Below, piece after piece: positions 1-8,624 of a DNA stretch of 64,000 nt. The stretch spans positions 3,720,001 to 3,784,000 of the forward strand of contig NZ_BLZR01000001.1 of assembly GCF_014193895.1 (NCBI RefSeq), read 5' to 3'. The DNA is from Clostridium fungisolvens (lineage in GTDB: Bacteria; Bacillota; Clostridia; Clostridiales; Clostridiaceae). Made by a program: the position numbers and the translations under genes. Within the stretch, counting starts at the first letter, position 1, and each line of letters opens with the position of its first letter. The notes beneath the pieces were generated by a model. The model had not been told where the DNA came from, searched no databases, and saw only the letters and a list, made by a program, of their open reading frames with translations.

Positions 1-174
1 AATACTACTAGTTACATTAAATTCTGCCATTTTATTCTTCTGTATTTCATAGATATATCTAATCTCACCTATTTTATCCTTATTAATTTTATAAACTCCA
101 CTTGTATTATTGTGAAAAACAAATCCTATAATTAAAAGCATAATAATAATGAAAGCTAAATTCTTCTTATTCAA
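1..174 (-). CDS. Partial membrane-anchored or secreted protein, N-terminus only
   Basis: The first 58 codons of a leftward gene run off the left edge of the window with no stop. It starts at a TTG (172-174) preceded by a strong GAGGAGGGG ribosome binding site at 179-187. Residues 2-5 are NKKN, followed by a hydrophobic segment of about 16 residues (Leu6 to Phe20), so this is either a signal peptide or a single N-terminal membrane anchor. The remaining visible part is hydrophilic and lysine/isoleucine-rich. I do not recognise the family, and too little is visible to assign a function. Confidence 0.6.
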   Translation of the reverse strand, partial: MNKKNLAFIIIMLLIIGFVFHNNTSGVYKINKDKIGEIRYIYEIQKNKMAEFNVTSSI

Positions 175-331
175 ATATTCCCCTCCTCAATCAAAATCAT
201 TAGTAAACTCAACTATAGATACACTAGTTCCAAATAAAATATATATTTAATAATTCTATTGCTATTAATAGTTAACAGGAATGTCGCTTGGTTTTACTTA
301 GATTGAACTGGATTATCTATTCCGCTGAACT

Positions 332-423
332 GATAAACTACTTCAATCATTGGACTACAAATAAAGATTTCGATGCTTCTACGAATCTTTATTTGTATAA
401 ATTCTAATATGAAGTAGTTTATC
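332..423. repeat. Nested palindrome, diverged family C element
   Basis: The outer arms are GATAAACTACTTCAAT (332-347) and ATGAAGTAGTTTATC (409-423). Inside them lies a second near-perfect hairpin, 356-397, with arms built on ACAAATAAAGAT and ATCTTTATTTGT. The outer arms resemble the ends of the roughly 100-bp palindromes at 23605 and 59467 (a GAAGTGGTACATC-like end), so I group it loosely with family C. No coding capacity. Confidence 0.6.
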
Positions 424-600
424 TATACAATGATATACGAAATAATATTATAAAAGTATCATCGAATAAAAATAATTAAATATCAATAGTAAATTCCTCT
501 GCTGCATGTTTATAATTCTTACTATCTTTAATAAAAATTACATAATTGCCAGATTGAAATTAGAATATTTTACAATAGAAAATATTTTATAACTCATGTA

Positions 601-629
601 TTGATTATGTAAATATAAAATGATATATT
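601..629 (+). promoter_or_regulatory. Possible mapA promoter
   Basis: TTGATT (601-606), a 17-bp spacer, then TATATT (624-629). This fits a vegetative sigma-A promoter loosely. It would start transcription near 637 and place the operator at 674-687 just downstream of the start point. Confidence 0.35.
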
Positions 630-673
630 ATAATTGTAAACATATTCATGGTTTATATTTTTTTAATATTTTG

Positions 674-687
674 TGCAATCGCTTGCA
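674..687. promoter_or_regulatory. LacI/CcpA-type operator upstream of mapA
   Basis: TGCAATCGCTTGCA fits the cre-type pattern TGNNANCGNTNNCA at every fixed position and is palindromic with a central CG. It could bind the LacI-family repressor encoded at 5272-6279 or CcpA; the sequence alone cannot decide which. Confidence 0.6.
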
Positions 688-819
688 TGTTGTTTTTAAA
701 TATATCACTTCACGGAAATATATATCTTTAGGTTTTTTCAGCATTAATAATGGGTTATTTAAAGATATTTTCCCAATTGAAATGATATATCTTCAATAAA
801 TTTTAGATGGGGGATTAAT

Positions 820-3114
820 ATGAGAAATTATATTTTGCATGATCAGTGGAAAATAATCGAACAAGGATTTCATCCAGAAGAAAATAGAATCTACGAGAGC
901 TTTATGAGTTTAGGAAACGGCTACATGGGTATGAGAGGAAACTTCGAAGAAGATTTCTCAGGCGATTCTCTTCAAGGTAGTTATATTGCTGGTGTATATT
1001 ATCCAGATAAAACTAGAGTTGGCTGGTGGAAAAATGGATATCCTGAATACTTTGCAAAGGTTTTAAACTCAGTAAATTATATAGGTATAAGAGTAAAGTT
1101 AAACGGTGAAACATTAGATATTGCTAAGTTAAAAGATGTCAAGGACTTTTATAGAACTCTTAACATGAGAGATGGTGTTCTTGAAAGAAGTTTTGTTGCT
1201 GTTTCTAATGACGGCAAAGAGACAAAAATTGAAGTTAAAAGATTCATAAGCTTAAGGGATAAAGAGGTTGCGGCAATCTCCTACTCTGTTACTCCTTTAA
1301 ATTATGAAGGAAATATAGAATTCACTCCATATCTTGATGGAAATATAGTAAACGAAGATTCAAACTATGATGAAGTATTTTGGAATGAAATATCGCAAAA
1401 ATCAGATGCATTCTATGGCGATGTTACAATGCAAACTAAGAAAACAAACTACTATGTAACTGCTGCAATGTCTTATGAAATTTTCTTAGATAATAGCAAA
1501 GTTACTGTAACTCCTGAAGTTTCTGAAAGAAGCAAGTATGTTGAGAATACTGTTTCTATTAATGTTAATAAAAATAGTACTGCAACATTATACAAATATA
1601 TAGGTGTTACAAGCAACAGATACTATGAAGAAGAACTTGTTATAGCAAAGGCTTATGATGCTGTTGAAAGAGCTAAAACTTCTGGTTTTGAAAAACTTTT
1701 AGCTGACCACAGTGAAAAATGGCATAATCATTGGAATGAGAGCGATATAGTAATAAAGGGAGATGTGGCAGCTCAACAAGGTATTAGATTTAATATCTTC
1801 CATATGACTGCAACTTATACTGGCGAAGATTCAAGATTAAATATAGGTCCAAAAGGATTTACTGGAGAAAAATATGGCGGAAGTACTTACTGGGATACTG
1901 AAGCTTACTGCATACCATTCTACCTAAGTACTGCTGATGAAAAGATTGCAAGACAATTACTTATTTATAGATATAACCAATTAGATAAAGCTAAAGAAAA
2001 TGCAGCTAAACTTGGACTTAAGGGAGCACTTTACCCTATGGTAACTATGACAGGTGAAGAATGTCATAATGAATGGGAAATAACCTTTGAAGAAATTCAT
2101 AGAAATGCTGCAATCACTTACGGAATTTTCAATTATGTAAGATATACTGGTGATAAAAAATACCTTGCCGAATATGGTTTTGACGTAATCGTTGAAACAG
2201 CTAGATTCTGGGTTTCAAGATCTAATTATGTTCCTCAAAAGGACAAGTATATGATTCTTGGAGTTACTGGTCCAAATGAGTATGAAAACAATGTAAATAA
2301 CAACTGGTACACAAATACTATGGCTGCTTGGAACATAGGTTATGCTTTAGAAACTTATAATTTCTTAAAAGATCAATATCCAACTGAACTTAAAGCACTT
2401 GTTGAAAAGCTCGAAATAACTGATTCCGAACTTGCTAAAATGAAGGAAGTATCTGAAAAGATGTACTACCCAATGATTGAGGAACTAGGTGTTTTTGCAC
2501 AACAAGATAACTACATGGATAAGGAACAAATCTTAGTAAAAGATTTAGATCCATCAAATCTTCCATTAAACCAAAAGTGGTCATGGGATAGAATTCTTAG
2601 AAGCTGCTTTATAAAGCAAGCTGACGTACTTCAAGGCATATTCTTCTTAAATGATAGATATGACTTAGAAACAAAGAAAAAGAACTTTGAATTCTATGAA
2701 CCAAGAACAGTACATGAATCTTCTTTATCTCCATGTGTTCATTCTATTATAGCTGCTGAAATTGGAGATTACGATAAGACTTATGAAATGTATTTAAGAA
2801 CTTCTAGACTTGATTTAGATAACTACAATAATGATACAGATGATGGACTTCATATAACAAGTATGGCAGGTACTTGGATGTCTATAGTATATGGTTTCGG
2901 TGGTATGAAGGTTAAAGATGACATGCTTCATTTCTCACCATTTATTCCTGAGGTTTGGAATGAATACTCATTTAAAATAATGTTTAGGGGTAACCTATTA
3001 AACATCACTGTAAATAAAGATAATGTTATCATCAATCATGAAAAAGGTTCAAATGTAACTATAAAAGTTTTTGATAAAGAATATGAATTAAATGGTTCAA
3101 CAGTAACTATTTAA
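820..3114 (+). CDS. mapA: Maltose phosphorylase (GH65)
   Basis: Cytoplasmic glycoside hydrolase family 65 enzyme, which splits maltose with phosphate into beta-glucose 1-phosphate and glucose with inversion. At 764 residues it has the usual family length. The N-terminal beta-sandwich contains GNGYMGMRGNFEE and PDKTRVGWWKNGYP, which I recognise from lactobacillal maltose phosphorylase. The catalytic acid motif TGPNEYENN places its Glu at residue 487, the position of the catalytic Glu in the Lactobacillus brevis enzyme. ATG follows a GGGGG ribosome binding site. A glucan phosphorylase gene follows after 22 bp, and pgmB, whose product converts beta-glucose 1-phosphate, lies 3.6 kb downstream. 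Maltose specificity is inferred from motif similarity; related GH65 enzymes act on trehalose, kojibiose or nigerose. Confidence 0.88.
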   Translation: MRNYILHDQWKIIEQGFHPEENRIYESFMSLGNGYMGMRGNFEEDFSGDSLQGSYIAGVYYPDKTRVGWWKNGYPEYFAKVLNSVNYIGIRVKLNGETLDIAKLKDVKDFYRTLNMRDGVLERSFVAVSNDGKETKIEVKRFISLRDKEVAAISYSVTPLNYEGNIEFTPYLDGNIVNEDSNYDEVFWNEISQKSDAFYGDVTMQTKKTNYYVTAAMSYEIFLDNSKVTVTPEVSERSKYVENTVSINVNKNSTATLYKYIGVTSNRYYEEELVIAKAYDAVERAKTSGFEKLLADHSEKWHNHWNESDIVIKGDVAAQQGIRFNIFHMTATYTGEDSRLNIGPKGFTGEKYGGSTYWDTEAYCIPFYLSTADEKIARQLLIYRYNQLDKAKENAAKLGLKGALYPMVTMTGEECHNEWEITFEEIHRNAAITYGIFNYVRYTGDKKYLAEYGFDVIVETARFWVSRSNYVPQKDKYMILGVTGPNEYENNVNNNWYTNTMAAWNIGYALETYNFLKDQYPTELKALVEKLEITDSELAKMKEVSEKMYYPMIEELGVFAQQDNYMDKEQILVKDLDPSNLPLNQKWSWDRILRSCFIKQADVLQGIFFLNDRYDLETKKKNFEFYEPRTVHESSLSPCVHSIIAAEIGDYDKTYEMYLRTSRLDLDNYNNDTDDGLHITSMAGTWMSIVYGFGGMKVKDDMLHFSPFIPEVWNEYSFKIMFRGNLLNITVNKDNVIINHEKGSNVTIKVFDKEYELNGSTVTI

Positions 3115-3136
3115 AGTATAGATGGGAGGATTATTT

Positions 3137-4756
3137 ATGAGTAAATTACCTAATGTTGCATATTTTTGTATGGAATATGGTCTTGATGCATCAATTAAAA
3201 CTTATGCTGGAGGTCTTGGTATCCTAGCTGGTGATTACATGAAAGGTGTAAAGGATCATGACTTCCCTATGGTTGGTCTAGGTATAAAGTGGAAACAAGG
3301 TTATACTGATCAAAGAATCAATGAAGAAGGTAAACCTTACGATAGCTATACAAATCAAGAATATACTTGCCTTGAAGATACAGGTATAAAAGTTAAAGTA
3401 AAGATAAGACAAAGAGATGTTACTATAAAAGTATGGAAGGTTGTTGAATTTGGCGTATGCCCTCTTTACCTTCTAGATACAGATATCCCTGAAAATGCAG
3501 ATACATGGATAACAGGCCAGCTTTATGGTTGGTTTGGAGAAGAAAGAATAGCCCAAGAAATGGTGCTTGGTATAGGTGGAGTTAGAGTTCTAAGAGCTTT
3601 AGGTTACGAAGCTGAAGTTTATCATTTCAATGAAGGTCATGCCCTATTTGCAGGCTTTGAATTATTAAGAGAAAAAATGGAAGCTGGCCTTACTTTCAAC
3701 GAAGCTTTAAAAGCAACAAGAGAAGAAGTTGTATTCACAACTCACACTCCAATAGTTGAAGGTAACGAATCTCATACACTTGATATATTAATGTATATGG
3801 GTGCTAACAATGGATTAACTGTAGAACAACTTGTAAGTCTTGGTGGAGCTCCATTCAACATGACTGTAGGCGCTCTAAAAATGTCAAGAATAGCTAATGG
3901 TGTAGCACAACTTCACATGGAGACTGCAAACAAAATGTGGGAAGGTGTAAGCGAAAGACCTGAAATCATAGGAATAACAAATGCTATTCACACTCCAACT
4001 TGGGTAGATTCAGCTATGCTTGCTGCTGCTGATGGTGAAGGCGACCTATGGGAAACTCACATGAAAAACAAGAGAGATCTTATAAAGTTTGTAAATGATA
4101 GAACTGGTGTTACATTAGATGCTGACAAACTACTTGTAGGCTTCTCAAGAAGAGCAGCTCCATATAAGAGAAGTAATCTAATATTCACTGATCCTGAAGT
4201 TATTGAACCATTATTAAAAGAAGGTAAACTTCAAATAGTATTCTCTGGAAAGGCTCATCCTCTAGATGATACTGGAAAGAAAATTGTTGCTAATATAGTT
4301 GAAATGACTAAGAAATACCCAAATTCAGTTGTATTCTTAGAAAATTATGATATGACCATAGGAAAAGCTCTTACAAGGGGTTCCGATGTATGGCTTAACA
4401 ATCCAAGAAGACCTCTAGAAGCTTCAGGAACTTCAGGCATGAAAGCTGCTATGAACGGAGTTCTTAACTTCTCTATCCTTGATGGATGGTGGCCAGAAGC
4501 TTGTGACCATGGAGTAAATGGCTGGCAGTTTGGTGATGGCAAGGGTGTTAGTGATTTCGAAACCCTTGAAGAACTTGATAATCATGATTTAAAAGCATTA
4601 TATGATGTTCTTTTAACTGAAGTTATCCCTACTTACTATGGAAACAGAGAAAAATGGCTTCAAATGATGAAGGCTTCTATCGTAAGCTGCAGAGAACAAT
4701 TTGCAGTTAAGAGAATGCTTGATGAGTACTACAATCTTATGTATATAAAGAAATAA
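3137..4756 (+). CDS. glgP: Alpha-glucan phosphorylase, short GT35 form
   Basis: Phosphorolyses alpha-1,4-glucans or maltodextrins to alpha-glucose 1-phosphate using pyridoxal phosphate. The start chosen is the ATG at 3137, which follows GGGAGG; this gives 539 residues, against about 800 for classical glycogen phosphorylase, matching the shorter alpha-glucan phosphorylase branch. The C-terminal EASGTSGMKAAMNG stretch corresponds to the pyridoxal phosphate lysine motif of GT35 (EASGTxxMK). NxTHTP- and HFNEGHA-type motifs lie in the N-terminal half. It is 22 bp downstream of mapA and probably cotranscribed, so one operon would degrade maltose and longer dextrins to glucose phosphates. A terminator follows at 4872. 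Confidence 0.87.
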   Translation: MSKLPNVAYFCMEYGLDASIKTYAGGLGILAGDYMKGVKDHDFPMVGLGIKWKQGYTDQRINEEGKPYDSYTNQEYTCLEDTGIKVKVKIRQRDVTIKVWKVVEFGVCPLYLLDTDIPENADTWITGQLYGWFGEERIAQEMVLGIGGVRVLRALGYEAEVYHFNEGHALFAGFELLREKMEAGLTFNEALKATREEVVFTTHTPIVEGNESHTLDILMYMGANNGLTVEQLVSLGGAPFNMTVGALKMSRIANGVAQLHMETANKMWEGVSERPEIIGITNAIHTPTWVDSAMLAAADGEGDLWETHMKNKRDLIKFVNDRTGVTLDADKLLVGFSRRAAPYKRSNLIFTDPEVIEPLLKEGKLQIVFSGKAHPLDDTGKKIVANIVEMTKKYPNSVVFLENYDMTIGKALTRGSDVWLNNPRRPLEASGTSGMKAAMNGVLNFSILDGWWPEACDHGVNGWQFGDGKGVSDFETLEELDNHDLKALYDVLLTEVIPTYYGNREKWLQMMKASIVSCREQFAVKRMLDEYYNLMYIKK

Positions 4757-4760
4757 TATA

Positions 4761-4817
4761 AAGACTTGCAACCCTACAACATCAATAACTTAAAAATTAT
4801 TGATGTTGTAAAGTCTT
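4761..4817 (+). other. Hairpin downstream of glgP
   Basis: Arms ACAACATCAATAA (4776-4788) and TTATTGATGTTGT (4797-4809) pair perfectly, flanked by a further AAGACTT/AAGTCTT pairing. No strong T-run follows, so this may be a 3'-end stabilising or weak termination structure ahead of the terminator at 4872. Confidence 0.55.
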
Positions 4818-4871
4818 GAAATCCATTATATAATCTTACTTAATGTTTATTATATCATTAACAAAATATTA

Positions 4872-4900
4872 GGGAGTGCTCTTTAGCACTCCCTTTGTTT
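4872..4900 (+). terminator. Rho-independent terminator of mapA-glgP
   Basis: GGGAGTGCT, a CTTT loop, AGCACTCCC, then TTTGTTTT. A strong GC-rich stem with a T-rich tail 116 bp after the glgP stop. Confidence 0.9.
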
Positions 4901-4906
4901 TATATG

Positions 4907-5079
4907 AAACTGTTAAACTTCTATCATAGTCTCCTCTAGTAATTTCAATTGATTTGAATGGCTTTTTAGGTCATTCAGTAAAAAATAAAACTTATTTTCC
5001 TGCCAGTTTTTCCTCATATTCATTCGGAAAGGCAGATGCGCAAAAAAATCGCTGAAGAAAGTCGCTTCAGCGATTTTTT
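4907..5079 (-). repeat. Family A intergenic repeat, copy A1
   Basis: On the minus strand it reads: terminator-like hairpin (5042-5079, ATCGCTGAAG/CTTCAGCGAT with A- and T-runs), a second CTGCC...GGCAG hairpin, then TTTACTGAATGACC and a degraded distal end near 4907. It abuts copy A2, sharing six T:A pairs (5074-5079), as if it had inserted exactly at the end of that copy. The whole gap 4757-5271 holds only hairpins and these two copies. Confidence 0.75.
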
Positions 5080-5264
5080 ACTGTATATAAAAATATATAA
5101 TCTTTTTGGATACTAAACCTAAATACTTTAATTACTTTATATCTTTTCTATAAATATACAGTAAAAAAATTAAACTTATTCGCCTGCCAGTTTTTCCTCA
5201 TATCCATTCGGAAAGGCAGATGCGCAAAAAAATCGCTGAAGAAAGTCGCTTCAGCGATTTTTTT
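5074..5264 (-). repeat. Family A intergenic repeat, copy A2
   Basis: A complete minus-strand copy. The hairpin at 5226-5264 is perfect and flanked by A7 and T7. It is followed by the CTGCC...GGCAG hairpin, TTTACTGTAT, about 75 bp of AT-rich DNA, and the closing TACAGTAAAAAA. The first hairpin is 7 bp from the LacI gene stop and could end both lacI-type and glgP transcription. Confidence 0.8.
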
Positions 5265-5271
5265 ATTAACA

Positions 5272-6279
5272 TTAACCTATATTAGTTGATTCTCTTTCGA
5301 TAAACTTAGTTTCTATAATATAATGGTCTAGTTCCTGCTCTTTTTGCTGTAATCTATCAATTAATAATTTTGTAGCATAGTATCCTAACTTCTTAGCATT
5401 GATATCTACTGTTGACAATGGTGGGTTTTGATATTCTGATAAAGGTATATTGTTGAATCCTACAAGCCATACATCCTTTATTTTTTCTTCCTTGAACTTC
5501 TTTGAAACCCCAAAAGCTAACAAGTCATCTGTAGTCACTATTGCACTAGGCTTTCTATATTCAAGTATAGAAGAACAAGCATCATATCCTTCATTCTCAG
5601 TAAAGTCACTCATTTGAAGAATTAATTTTTCATCGATACTAATATTAGCCTCAATTAAAGCATCTTTATAACCACTAAGTCTATCCTTTGACATGGTTCT
5701 CTCTGAAGGTCCACCAATAAAGGCTATATCATCGTGCCCTTTTTCAATAAGGCTTTTAGTAACATCATACATGGCTCTTCTATTATCATTATCTACCCAT
5801 AATATATCTGCTGAAATTTCTGGTCTACCTACTATTACAAAAGGGAATTGTCTTTCATTTAAGTATTCTACACACTTATCTTCTGATCTTGTAGTAAGTA
5901 ATAGCATCCCATCTACCATTTTACTATTTATATAATTAGCTAAAAAGGCTATCTCTTCTTCTTCGTTCTTACTAAATGTATAAACTATCGAATAACCCAT
6001 CTTTTGAGCATATATGCTTATTCCAGTCATAACTTGAATAAAGAAAGGATTTCTAAACAGATCTTCTTCTCCACTTGGTAATATAAGTCCCAAAATCTTG
6101 GTAACATTATTTGCTAAACTTCTTGCTATCACATTAGGATGATAATTAAGCCTCTTTACTGTCTCCATTACCTTCTCTTTAGTCTCATCACTTATTCTAG
6201 GATTTCCAGCCAAAACTCTTGAAACTGTTGATGGTGAAACGTTTGCCTCTCTTGCTACATCCTTTATTGTCACATTCAC
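5272..6279 (-). CDS. LacI-family transcriptional repressor of the maltose/glucan genes
   Basis: A 335-residue DNA-binding repressor. Residues 1-50 are a typical LacI helix-turn-helix with hinge (TIKDVAREANVSPSTVSRVL), followed by a periplasmic-binding-protein-like ligand domain (about 60-330). The start is a GTG at 6277-6279 after AGGGGG; the nearby ATG is out of frame. It sits between the glucan operon and pgmB, reading away from pgmB, and LacI-type palindromes lie upstream of mapA and pgmB. This context suggests a MalR-like regulator responding to a maltose-related sugar; the effector is inferred. Confidence 0.88.
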   Translation of the reverse strand: MNVTIKDVAREANVSPSTVSRVLAGNPRISDETKEKVMETVKRLNYHPNVIARSLANNVTKILGLILPSGEEDLFRNPFFIQVMTGISIYAQKMGYSIVYTFSKNEEEEIAFLANYINSKMVDGMLLLTTRSEDKCVEYLNERQFPFVIVGRPEISADILWVDNDNRRAMYDVTKSLIEKGHDDIAFIGGPSERTMSKDRLSGYKDALIEANISIDEKLILQMSDFTENEGYDACSSILEYRKPSAIVTTDDLLAFGVSKKFKEEKIKDVWLVGFNNIPLSEYQNPPLSTVDINAKKLGYYATKLLIDRLQQKEQELDHYIIETKFIERESTNIG

Positions 6280-6556
6280 TATAATATACCCCCTAATAAA
6301 ATTCCACTATTTATACCTATTTATCTTATAAAAAACATCAATCTCGTTACTTTATTTATTTTATAAGTAATCGATTAAATACACACTATAAGTATGTTAA
6401 AACTTCAATTCAAAGTAATAATCTTATATTTCATATCAATTATTGATGAAATATAAGACCATAATATCAATTATACTACCAATAGCGATAAAAAGCGAGA
6501 ATTGTTCACGTTAAATTACAATTTTAGACTTATAATTTCAAATGCTATCTTTTCAT

Positions 6557-6570
6557 TTCAACCGTTTGCA
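6557..6570. promoter_or_regulatory. LacI-type operator-like site, distal
   Basis: TTCAACCGTTTGCA differs from the TGNNANCGNTNNCA pattern only at its second base. It lies 169 bp upstream of pgmB and could pair with the proximal site at 6706. Confidence 0.45.
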
Positions 6571-6705
6571 TAAATAAAAGCCAATGATATATTTTTTCTA
6601 CATAATAAATACAAAGTTTTATAAAGTTTTTTATGTATTTTTCTAATCTTTCTACCAATACATCAATAAAGATAGAAATATATATGATGATATTTTATAA
6701 TAAAG

Positions 6706-6717
6706 TTAAACGTTTAA
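6706..6717. promoter_or_regulatory. LacI-type operator at the pgmB start point
   Basis: TTAAACGTTTAA is a perfect 12-bp palindrome with central CG, 5 bp downstream of TATAAT (6696-6701), so it would cover the pgmB transcription start. This position suits direct repression by the neighbouring LacI-family protein. Confidence 0.6.
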
Positions 6718-6738
6718 ATATTATGGGGGTAATAATTT

Positions 6739-7383
6739 ATGCACGTAAAAGGTTGTATTTTTGATTTAGATGGAGTAATAGTTGATACTGCTAAATATCA
6801 CTATTTAGCTTGGAAAAGACTTGCTAATGAATTAGGATTTGATTTCACTGAAAAAGATAACGAAAGATTAAAAGGTGTTAGCAGAATGGCTTCCTTAGAA
6901 ATCCTTCTTTCTATAGGTAAAGTTACCTTAAGTGAAGAAGAAAAACTAGCTTTAGCTGCTAAAAAGAATGAATGGTATGTAGAATACATATCTAGAATGA
7001 ATAAAGATGAAATTTTGCCTGGAGTTGAGAACTTCCTACAAGCAATAAGATCTGAAGGTATAAAGGTTTCTTTAGGATCTGCTTCAAAGAATTCTATGAT
7101 GATATTGGACAACCTAGAATTAACAAAATACTTTGATGCGATAATCGATGGAAATAAGGTTTCTGAAGCTAAACCTGATCCTGAAGTATTTTTATTAGCC
7201 GCAAAGGAATTAGATTTAGATCCTAAAGTTTGTGTTGTTTTCGAAGATGCCGAAGCAGGAATAGAAGCTGCTACAAGAGCTGGTATGCGATCTATAGGCA
7301 TTGGTTCCGTGGAAACCTTAGGAAAAGCCACAAAGGTTGTTCCTAATCTTAAAGATGCTGATTTAACTATATTGGATTTTTAA
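6739..7383 (+). CDS. pgmB: Beta-phosphoglucomutase (HAD family)
   Basis: Converts beta-glucose 1-phosphate to glucose 6-phosphate, the step after maltose phosphorylase. The 214 residues match the family length. Motif I FDLDGVIVD supplies the nucleophile Asp9 and the acid/base Asp11; motif III Lys lies in SEAKPDPEVF, and the magnesium-binding FEDAEAGIEAA follows. The cap domain occupies about residues 15-90. Its own promoter region and operator suggest co-regulation with mapA-glgP by the LacI-type repressor. A long hairpin terminator follows. Confidence 0.92.
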   Translation: MHVKGCIFDLDGVIVDTAKYHYLAWKRLANELGFDFTEKDNERLKGVSRMASLEILLSIGKVTLSEEEKLALAAKKNEWYVEYISRMNKDEILPGVENFLQAIRSEGIKVSLGSASKNSMMILDNLELTKYFDAIIDGNKVSEAKPDPEVFLLAAKELDLDPKVCVVFEDAEAGIEAATRAGMRSIGIGSVETLGKATKVVPNLKDADLTILDF

Positions 7384-7398
7384 TGGATTAGAAAATAA

Positions 7399-7491
7399 AG
7401 AGGAAACATAAGACTCTATTAGTACTTATATTGACATTGGTTACAAACCATCAATATTTTAGTATTAAAGGTCAAATGTTTCCTCTATTTT
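7399..7491 (+). terminator. Long hairpin terminator between pgmB and the DUF350 gene
   Basis: AGAGGAAACAT (7399-7409) pairs with ATGTTTCCTCT (7476-7486); an inner ATATTGA/TCAATAT pairing extends it, and TATTTTTAT follows. It lies between convergent genes and may end both. Confidence 0.7.
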
Positions 7492-7694
7492 TATGCTATT
7501 ACCTTAGATACTATTATCGCTACACCTATTAACATTCCCGCAATAACTATAGCTACTGCAGTATTTTTATTTTCTAATTCCTTGTTAAAATCCGCAGGAA
7601 TTAATTTATCAAATACTAAATAACCAATTGCCATAATAACTATTCCTAATAGTCCAAATAATAAACTTAATCCAAGATTGGCCAAAACCTCCAC
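7491..7694 (-). CDS. DUF350 small membrane protein
   Basis: A 67-residue integral membrane protein with two hydrophobic helices (about 8-27 and 46-66) separated by an acidic/polar loop containing PADFNKELENKNTAVA, typical of a single DUF350 unit. The start is GTG (7692-7694) after GGAGGGG. DUF350 proteins are membrane proteins of poorly defined role. It stands alone, convergent with pgmB and downstream of comEA on the same strand. Confidence 0.75.
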   Translation of the reverse strand: MEVLANLGLSLLFGLLGIVIMAIGYLVFDKLIPADFNKELENKNTAVAIVIAGMLIGVAIIVSKVIA

Positions 7695-7798
7695 AATAAC
7701 CCCTCCTTAATATATACTACTAATATTTTACCATATAATAGGATGTTATAGTAAAAATTTTTATATAATCTAATTTTTATAAATTCTATTACTTTATT

Positions 7799-8476
7799 CT
7801 AATTAACCGATATTTTATCTTTTATCTTTTCAAACATCTTATCTCCTATTCTATCTACTTTCTTAATATCTTCTATATTCTTAAATCCATTATTCTTCTC
7901 TCTGTATTCTATAATTTTCTCAGCAGTAACAGCTCCTATTCCTGGGATCTTATCCAATTCATCCTTTGAAGCAGTATTAATATTAATCACACTGTCAGCC
8001 CCATCTGCCACAGCTGAAACACTAACCTCTTTATTTACGCTTTTATTTACTACATTAGCATTTATTTGATCCTTATTATTTATAATAATACATTCATTAT
8101 TAACAAGTTTTTTCGCTTGATTTACTGCAGTTATATCAGCTTTCTCAGTTAATCCTCCAGCTTGCTGAATAAGATCTTTAACTATACTTCCTTCATCTAA
8201 GTAATATACATCTGGTTTTTTAACTTCACCTTTTATTTCTACTATGACTTTTTTATTATTTGTATTACTTGCATTATTTGTATTATTTATTTCTTTTTTA
8301 TCTGATTTATCCACATTAGTTTGTTTAGCATCGCTCTTATTAACTTCAACAAACATGTCTTCCATATCTTTCTGTGTTAAATTTCTTTTGGTTGTGTTAA
8401 AATATCCTATAGCTAAAAATATAATTAAGACCGCAAATACAATAAGAGATCCAATAACTTTTTCCTTTTTCTTCAT
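7799..8476 (-). CDS. comEA: ComEA-like DNA-binding competence protein
   Basis: Membrane-anchored DNA receptor of the competence/DNA-uptake pathway type. The start chosen is the ATG at 8474-8476 after GAGGTGAT, giving 225 residues. Order: lysine-rich start and a membrane helix (about 7-26), an Asn/Lys/Asp-rich low-complexity linker, an SLBB domain (about 75-135, VEIKGEVKKPDVYYL), then a C-terminal helix-hairpin-helix pair (ININTASKDELDKIPGIG) that binds double-stranded DNA non-specifically. No other com gene is nearby, which is common in clostridia where the uptake genes are scattered. Confidence 0.87.
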   Translation of the reverse strand: MKKKEKVIGSLIVFAVLIIFLAIGYFNTTKRNLTQKDMEDMFVEVNKSDAKQTNVDKSDKKEINNTNNASNTNNKKVIVEIKGEVKKPDVYYLDEGSIVKDLIQQAGGLTEKADITAVNQAKKLVNNECIIINNKDQINANVVNKSVNKEVSVSAVADGADSVININTASKDELDKIPGIGAVTAEKIIEYREKNNGFKNIEDIKKVDRIGDKMFEKIKDKISVN

Positions 8477-8624
8477 TAAATTATCACCTCTGTTTAAAAA
8501 TAGTAACAACATATCTTTATTGACGATACTTTTATAATTATTGACATATTATCAAAAATATATAGCAGATTTTGTATATATTTGATATACTAATGTTTGT
8601 TAAATACATATATGGGGGACACAT

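Larger units (their letters stand above)
175..819. other. Intergenic region between a leftward gene and mapA
   Basis: This 645-bp AT-rich gap separates two divergent genes. It holds a nested palindrome (332-423), a possible promoter (601-629) and a LacI/CcpA-type operator (674-687), each listed separately. I see no further open reading frame with a ribosome binding site. Confidence 0.6.
6280..6738. other. Divergent regulatory region between lacI-type gene and pgmB
   Basis: This 459-bp gap holds a 12-bp-arm hairpin (6423-6457, CTTATATTTCAT/ATGAAATATAAG), TAATCGATTA (6368-6377), and the operator-like palindromes at 6557 and 6706. A TATAAT at 6696-6701 is the likely -10 for pgmB, with a weak -35. 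No other gene is seen. Confidence 0.55.

Noticed and set aside
4345..4542. Minus-strand frame opposite glgP, and similar long antisense frames opposite pgmB, pyk, pepD and copA
   Set aside because: They lie wholly opposite strongly conserved genes, lack ribosome binding sites and resemble no family; they follow from the codon usage of the sense strand.
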